A model generated the notes under the pieces. It searched no databases and had not been told where the DNA came from. It saw only the letters and a program-made list of their open reading frames with translations. Positions 60,755 to 64,000 of a stretch of 64,000 nucleotides of DNA are shown piece by piece (within the stretch, counting starts at the first letter, position 1; the number at the start of each line of letters is the position of its first letter). Location: positions 62,001 through 126,000 of the forward strand of contig JAIRPN010000005.1 of NCBI GenBank assembly GCA_031256975.1, written 5' to 3'. Source of the DNA: Verrucomicrobiales bacterium. GTDB taxonomy: Bacteria > Verrucomicrobiota > Verrucomicrobiia > Methylacidiphilales > JAAUTS01. The translations under genes and the position numbers were made by a program.

Positions 60755-61279
60755 TCAGCTCTCTTCCTTGCGCGCCAACAGCCAGAGAACATCCGAAAGC
60801 CGGTTCAGGTATTTCAACATGAGCGGCCTGATGCAACTGGAGGAACAACTCAGCGTGAACACCCGGCGCTCGGCTCGGCGGCACACGGAACGTGCCAAAT
60901 CCAGCGCGGCGGCATGCTGGGTCGCTCCCGGCGTGGCCCAGCCTTCAAAACGGATATTCTGCGCCTCGATGTCGGACACATTCTTGTCCAAGCGCACCAG
61001 CATCTCCTCGGTCAATTTGGGATATTTCGAGTCCTGGTATTTTTGGAAATCCGCGTCCGATACTGCCAGTTCGCCCATCAATGCCACCAGTTCCTTCTGC
61101 GTTGCCTGGATTTCCCGCTTCACCCATTCGTGATGCGCGGTGGCCCGTGCCAGGCCCAACGCGGAATTCAACTCATCCACCGTGCCATAGGCCTCGACCC
61201 GTATATCGTCCTTGGGAATCCGTTTGCCATACATCAGCCCTGTCTGCCCCTCATCACCGGTTCGTGTAGCAATTGACAT
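60755..61279 (-). CDS. Cob(I)alamin adenosyltransferase, PduO type
   Basis: 174 residues. The ATP-site start is TRTGDEGQTGLMYGKRIPKD, followed by RVEAYGTVDELNSALG, and later CRRAERRVFTL and YLNRLSDVLWLLAR. These blocks are diagnostic of PduO adenosyltransferases, which make adenosylcobalamin. Together with the two B12 riboswitches this shows that the cell uses cobalamin. It is convergent with the serine hydrolase gene, 1 base apart. Confidence 0.93.
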   Translation of the reverse strand: MSIATRTGDEGQTGLMYGKRIPKDDIRVEAYGTVDELNSALGLARATAHHEWVKREIQATQKELVALMGELAVSDADFQKYQDSKYPKLTEEMLVRLDKNVSDIEAQNIRFEGWATPGATQHAAALDLARSVCRRAERRVFTLSCSSSCIRPLMLKYLNRLSDVLWLLARKEES

Positions 61280-61318
61280 AACCCGACCCTAGCGCAAAAA
61301 TCGATCAATTAAAGACCT

Positions 61319-61453
61319 ATGAGCAAAAAAATCAGCCGCTTGGTCACCACCAATAACGGCAAACTTCTCCCTGAGCTTTTCGTCAAAGATATGCTTCACA
61401 TAAACTCCGACGGTTATAAGCTTTGGCAAAAAGCCCTTGAACCGTATTTGTAA
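61319..61453 (+). pseudogene. Decayed 3' fragment of an SGNH hydrolase
   Basis: A 44-codon frame reads NNGKLLPELFVKDMLHINSD then GYKLWQKALEPYL and a stop. This matches the last 30 residues of the SGNH hydrolase at 58926-59576 (ANGKLRTDIFTKDMLHMNPE, GYKLWQKVLAPYL). The catalytic Asp-x-x-His is kept but the nucleophile half of the protein is absent. Similarity continues a few bases past the stop (GTAAAATC). It is a duplicate remnant left by deletion or insertion, and is not expected to be functional. Confidence 0.75.
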
Positions 61454-61490
61454 AATCTTTGCCTCGCTCATAGCCGGTACATTCTTTGCC

Positions 61491-64000
61491 ATGCCGGTCA
61501 TGTCCGAAGTAACACCCGACACACCGCATCTGATCCGGCTCTATCGTTTCGACCCTTTCCCCTTTCCGGACGGCACACCCGCCCGAAATCTCGCGACCAA
61601 CCCGGATCGCCCCAATACTGATTTTGTTCATCAAGGCAACTTCAACGAACAGTCCGCTCAGCCTGATATTCCAGGCATCTGCCTCGATCAAGACCGCTTC
61701 GCTGCACCATCTTTTAAGATCGATAACAAATCTTTCACGGTCGAAATCCGCCTCCGCAAACTCGGCCAGGGCACCGAACGCGGCAACGATCAAGGTACCA
61801 ACGGCATGATTTTCGCCATGGGCAACGGCTGGGATCGCGGCGTCCGCCTCACGACCGATTATCCGCAGCGCAACCTGATTTTTAGCATCGGTCGTCCTGG
61901 CGGGGAAAAATCCATCAACTTGATCGGCACGGCTCCGGTGCCGGATAATGTTTGGCTCCATATCGCCACCACATGGGATGGCTCGACCATGCGTATTTAT
62001 GTCAACGGCATCATATATGCCGTCACTGCCTATGCCGGAGATTATACTCCGTCTCCCGACGACTTCCGTATCGGTTTTAGCGGTTCCGGCGTCGGTTCCT
62101 TGAAAATGAATCTCTCGGAAGTTGCCGTTTACGACGCCGCGCTGCCAGCATTTGAAATCATGCACCACGCGCTGCCGGTCGGCAAATTGAGCGCTGCCAC
62201 AGCCGGATTATACGAAAATGTCATCCATGACTTGTGCAAAAAAAATCTCCCCGCGGCAAACAATCAACTCTCCCAACTCCTCGCTTCGCCACACTTGGAT
62301 GCCGGGCAACAAACTGCTTTCCGCATCCTGCAAGCCGACCTCTCCGGCGATCCGCGCCATTATGCGGAACTTGCCGCCCAGGTCTCCGGAGACAATTATT
62401 TTCGCGATTACCTCGCCGCGCTTTGCCTGCCGGTCGACCTCGACACTCCGACGCTCTCGGCCCCGGCAGCAATCTACCAAACCCTGCTGAATCATTACCC
62501 ATTGACTCCCGACGAAAAGCTCGCCGTACAAAAATGCCTGATCGAAGCCGGGTTTCTCGCCAACCGGCAATCCCTCTCCGGCGACGATATGCAAATTCTC
62601 CAGACCCCTGCCCGCGTCGCTGCCGGTAAATCCAACCACCTTAATCTTTCCTATCGTCCCCGCTTCATCGCGGAAATCACCTCCGAACGCCAGCGTCTCG
62701 CCAATCTTCCGGGCATCACAGCGGATCAAAGATTCAGCCAATGGTTCGGCAGAGATTTTCACCCGGCCAAAACCATTCATGTCGACAGTTTGATTGCCGG
62801 CCGTGATGCCGTCCGCAAACTCCGTCCTCTTCCTGCCGGCGGGATTGAAGTGATCGTTACCGGCGGAACCAAGGCAATTGCCGAACCCGTCGAATTCACG
62901 GCACAAGACTCCGGTTCCGCCGAAGCCCCGGTCGTTTATCGCGCCGAAACCCGGCACATCATCACCGGTGGCATGACCGTGACCGGTTTTAAACCGGTTG
63001 CAGACCCCACAGTCCTCGCCCGGTTGCCGGCCGAATCTCGGGGCAAAGTTTGGCAGGCCGATCTGACGGCTCTTGGCATCGAACTCGCAAAAATCCCGCC
63101 TGTCGCACCGCGCGGCAGCGGCAAAAATGGCCCCGATGCCGCACCAGAGGTCGATCTCTTCATCAATGACCAGGCCATGCAAATCGCGCGATACCCCAAT
63201 AATTCATTCCTCACGACCGGTAAAATTCTTCAAGGCTTTGGAGAACCCGCCCCTCCGGAGGAACGAAAAAAAATGGGCGTCTTTTCCTTTGACTATGACC
63301 GGGTCCTTCGCTGGCAACAAGCCCCGGATGCCTGGCTGTTCGGCTACTGGTGCTATCTCTGGGCCGCGACCAGCTGCAAGATCGACCACATCGACCCGGA
63401 ACGCCGATTAATTTCCCTCGCCACTGACAGCCCCTATGGCTACCGGGAAAAAATGCCCTACTATGCTTTCAACTTGCTTGAAGAAATCGACCTACCCGGT
63501 GAATGGTACCTTGACCGCAGAACCGGCATTCTGTATCTCTACCCGCCAAATGACGCCAGCGGAAAACCTGTCGATTTGACCGCCGCCAAAGTCCGTCTGT
63601 CCTTGTTCCCACAGCCGTTCCTCATCCTGCGCGATAGCTCATACATTGCCTTTTCCGGCTTTGATTTTGAGGAAGGAACCGGCACTGCCGCCAGGATTTC
63701 CGGCGGCGGGCACATTGTTTTCGCAGACTGCAGCATCCGCCGTTTCGGCAATTGGGCCATGGCTGTTTCCGGCAGGAATCACGTCATTGCCGATTGTGAT
63801 TTGCAAACCCTCGGCGGCGGCGGGATCGACCTGGCAGGCGGCGGAATCAAAGACCTCGCTCCCGGCGGGAATGTCGTGGAAAACTGCGTGATTTCCGACT
63901 TCTCCCGCATCGACCGCGCCTACACGCCAGCCGTCCTCGTCAACGGCGTCGGCAACAAAATCACCCACAACCTGATCTACGATTCCCCGCACCACGCCAT
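61491..64000 (+). CDS. Large LamG / right-handed beta-helix protein, 3' end outside window
   Basis: At least 836 residues; the frame stays open to the window end. Residues from about 15 to 225 look like a concanavalin/LamG domain (DNVWLHIATTWDG, STMRIYVNGIIYA, SEVAVYDAALPAFEI). A beta-helix carbohydrate-active region follows (GGTKAIAEPVEFTAQDSGSA, APVVYRAETRHI, WYLDRRTGILYLYPP, SYIAFSGFDFEEGTG). No signal peptide follows the ATG. The same frame is open upstream to a TTG at 61437, whose extension NRICKIFASLIAGTFFAMPVM looks like a signal peptide, so the true start may be there, overlapping the SGNH remnant. Only one TTAGCG copy occurs in 2.5 kb. Confidence 0.75.
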   Translation, partial: MPVMSEVTPDTPHLIRLYRFDPFPFPDGTPARNLATNPDRPNTDFVHQGNFNEQSAQPDIPGICLDQDRFAAPSFKIDNKSFTVEIRLRKLGQGTERGNDQGTNGMIFAMGNGWDRGVRLTTDYPQRNLIFSIGRPGGEKSINLIGTAPVPDNVWLHIATTWDGSTMRIYVNGIIYAVTAYAGDYTPSPDDFRIGFSGSGVGSLKMNLSEVAVYDAALPAFEIMHHALPVGKLSAATAGLYENVIHDLCKKNLPAANNQLSQLLASPHLDAGQQTAFRILQADLSGDPRHYAELAAQVSGDNYFRDYLAALCLPVDLDTPTLSAPAAIYQTLLNHYPLTPDEKLAVQKCLIEAGFLANRQSLSGDDMQILQTPARVAAGKSNHLNLSYRPRFIAEITSERQRLANLPGITADQRFSQWFGRDFHPAKTIHVDSLIAGRDAVRKLRPLPAGGIEVIVTGGTKAIAEPVEFTAQDSGSAEAPVVYRAETRHIITGGMTVTGFKPVADPTVLARLPAESRGKVWQADLTALGIELAKIPPVAPRGSGKNGPDAAPEVDLFINDQAMQIARYPNNSFLTTGKILQGFGEPAPPEERKKMGVFSFDYDRVLRWQQAPDAWLFGYWCYLWAATSCKIDHIDPERRLISLATDSPYGYREKMPYYAFNLLEEIDLPGEWYLDRRTGILYLYPPNDASGKPVDLTAAKVRLSLFPQPFLILRDSSYIAFSGFDFEEGTGTAARISGGGHIVFADCSIRRFGNWAMAVSGRNHVIADCDLQTLGGGGIDLAGGGIKDLAPGGNVVENCVISDFSRIDRAYTPAVLVNGVGNKITHNLIYDSPHHA

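Larger units (their letters stand above)
1668..62081. repeat. Highly iterated word (A/G)TTAGCG / CGCTAA(C/T), dispersed
   Basis: This entry marks the span over which the word occurs, not one element. TTAGCG and its complement CGCTAA appear roughly 145 times by hand count, on both strands. They lie inside almost all genes and in spacers, usually as CATTAGCG, CGTTAGCG, GCTAACG or CGCTAATG. In genes it is read in every frame: Ile-Ser, Val-Ser, Leu-Ala, Ala-Asn, Thr-Leu-Thr. It also forms terminator stems (25374-25408, 49101-49136) and a riboswitch hairpin (28899-28918, 40507-40526). Thinly covered stretches are 9.6-12 kb, 25.4-26.4 kb, 45.2-47 kb and 59.7-64 kb. Confidence 0.8.

Noticed and set aside
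61383-62168. Minus-strand ORF of 261 codons
   Set aside because: Antisense shadow of the same beta-helix gene and SGNH remnant.
62208-63182. Long minus-strand ORF (324 codons)
   Set aside because: It is antisense to the LamG/beta-helix gene, which has clear domain motifs and correct codon bias; the minus frame has none.
1-64000. CRISPR array, integrase, transposase or prophage module
   Set aside because: No regularly spaced direct repeats with unique spacers and no recognisable transposase, integrase or phage gene. The only phased array (10.7 kb) has a 6-base unit.

Overview
The window is bacterial chromosome, GC-rich by eye (high fifties percent) and densely coded on both strands. Gene content suggests a member of the Verrucomicrobiota / PVC group, possibly Opitutae-like. 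Pointers are LL-diaminopimelate aminotransferase (DapL) for lysine and peptidoglycan precursors, a bifunctional rhamnulose-phosphate aldolase/dehydrogenase, a sialate O-acetylesterase, a heparinase-like lyase, a long tandem ThyX-type protein, a DUF4388-FHA protein, and several families of hairpin intergenic repeats. This placement is inference; there is no 16S rRNA gene in the window.

Layout. 1-6 kb: end of the rhamnose aldolase/dehydrogenase, a TMEM175-type channel, tRNA-Pro, rpoZ, smpB, a GlcD-like flavoprotein and a sialate esterase. 6-10.7 kb: the aromatic amino acid / lipid operon hisC-tyrA-aroA-cmk-plsC. 10.7-16 kb: a phased TTGGAA array, gcvT-gcvH, a beta-lactamase-fold protein, a secreted duplicated-domain protein and a Ski2-like helicase. 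16-25.4 kb: valS, a tandem ThyX, a YkgJ-type cysteine-cluster protein, the cell-wall cluster panC-amidase-murI, and dapL. 25.4-28.3 kb: a TPR protein and a heparinase-like lyase. 28.3-32.8 kb: rnpB, then a NrdR-box-like palindrome and a cobalamin riboswitch in front of nrdD, a separate glycyl-radical ORF, nrdG and dcd. 32.8-35.8 kb: arsR-arsD-arsA-arsC. 35.9-40.6 kb (minus): a second cobalamin riboswitch with a leader terminator controls metE-adk-yjjP/yjjB. 40.6-49 kb: small enzymes, tRNA-Val, an NfeD-NfeD-flotillin operon and a class III aminotransferase. 49-58 kb: thiG-thiH-thiS, xylulokinase, mnmE, an Ada-like protein, pyrD, rplU-rpmA, lgt. 58-64 kb: an FHA protein, an SGNH hydrolase and a decayed copy of its 3' end, a serine hydrolase lipoprotein, a PduO-type cobalamin adenosyltransferase, and a large LamG / beta-helix protein that runs off the end.

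The genes tell a consistent story about vitamin B12. Both riboswitches sit in front of B12-independent enzymes (MetE and class III ribonucleotide reductase), and a cobalamin adenosyltransferase lies in the same window. The cell probably prefers B12-dependent MetH and class II reductase when cobalamin is available.

The most unusual signal is a short word, (A/G)TTAGCG and its complement CGCTAA(C/T). It occurs about 145 times by hand count, on both strands and in all coding frames. It also occurs as head-to-head pairs forming two terminators and one helix in each B12 riboswitch. It is nearly absent from a few genes (25.4-26.4 kb, 60-64 kb). This behaves like an uptake-signal or other highly iterated genomic word.
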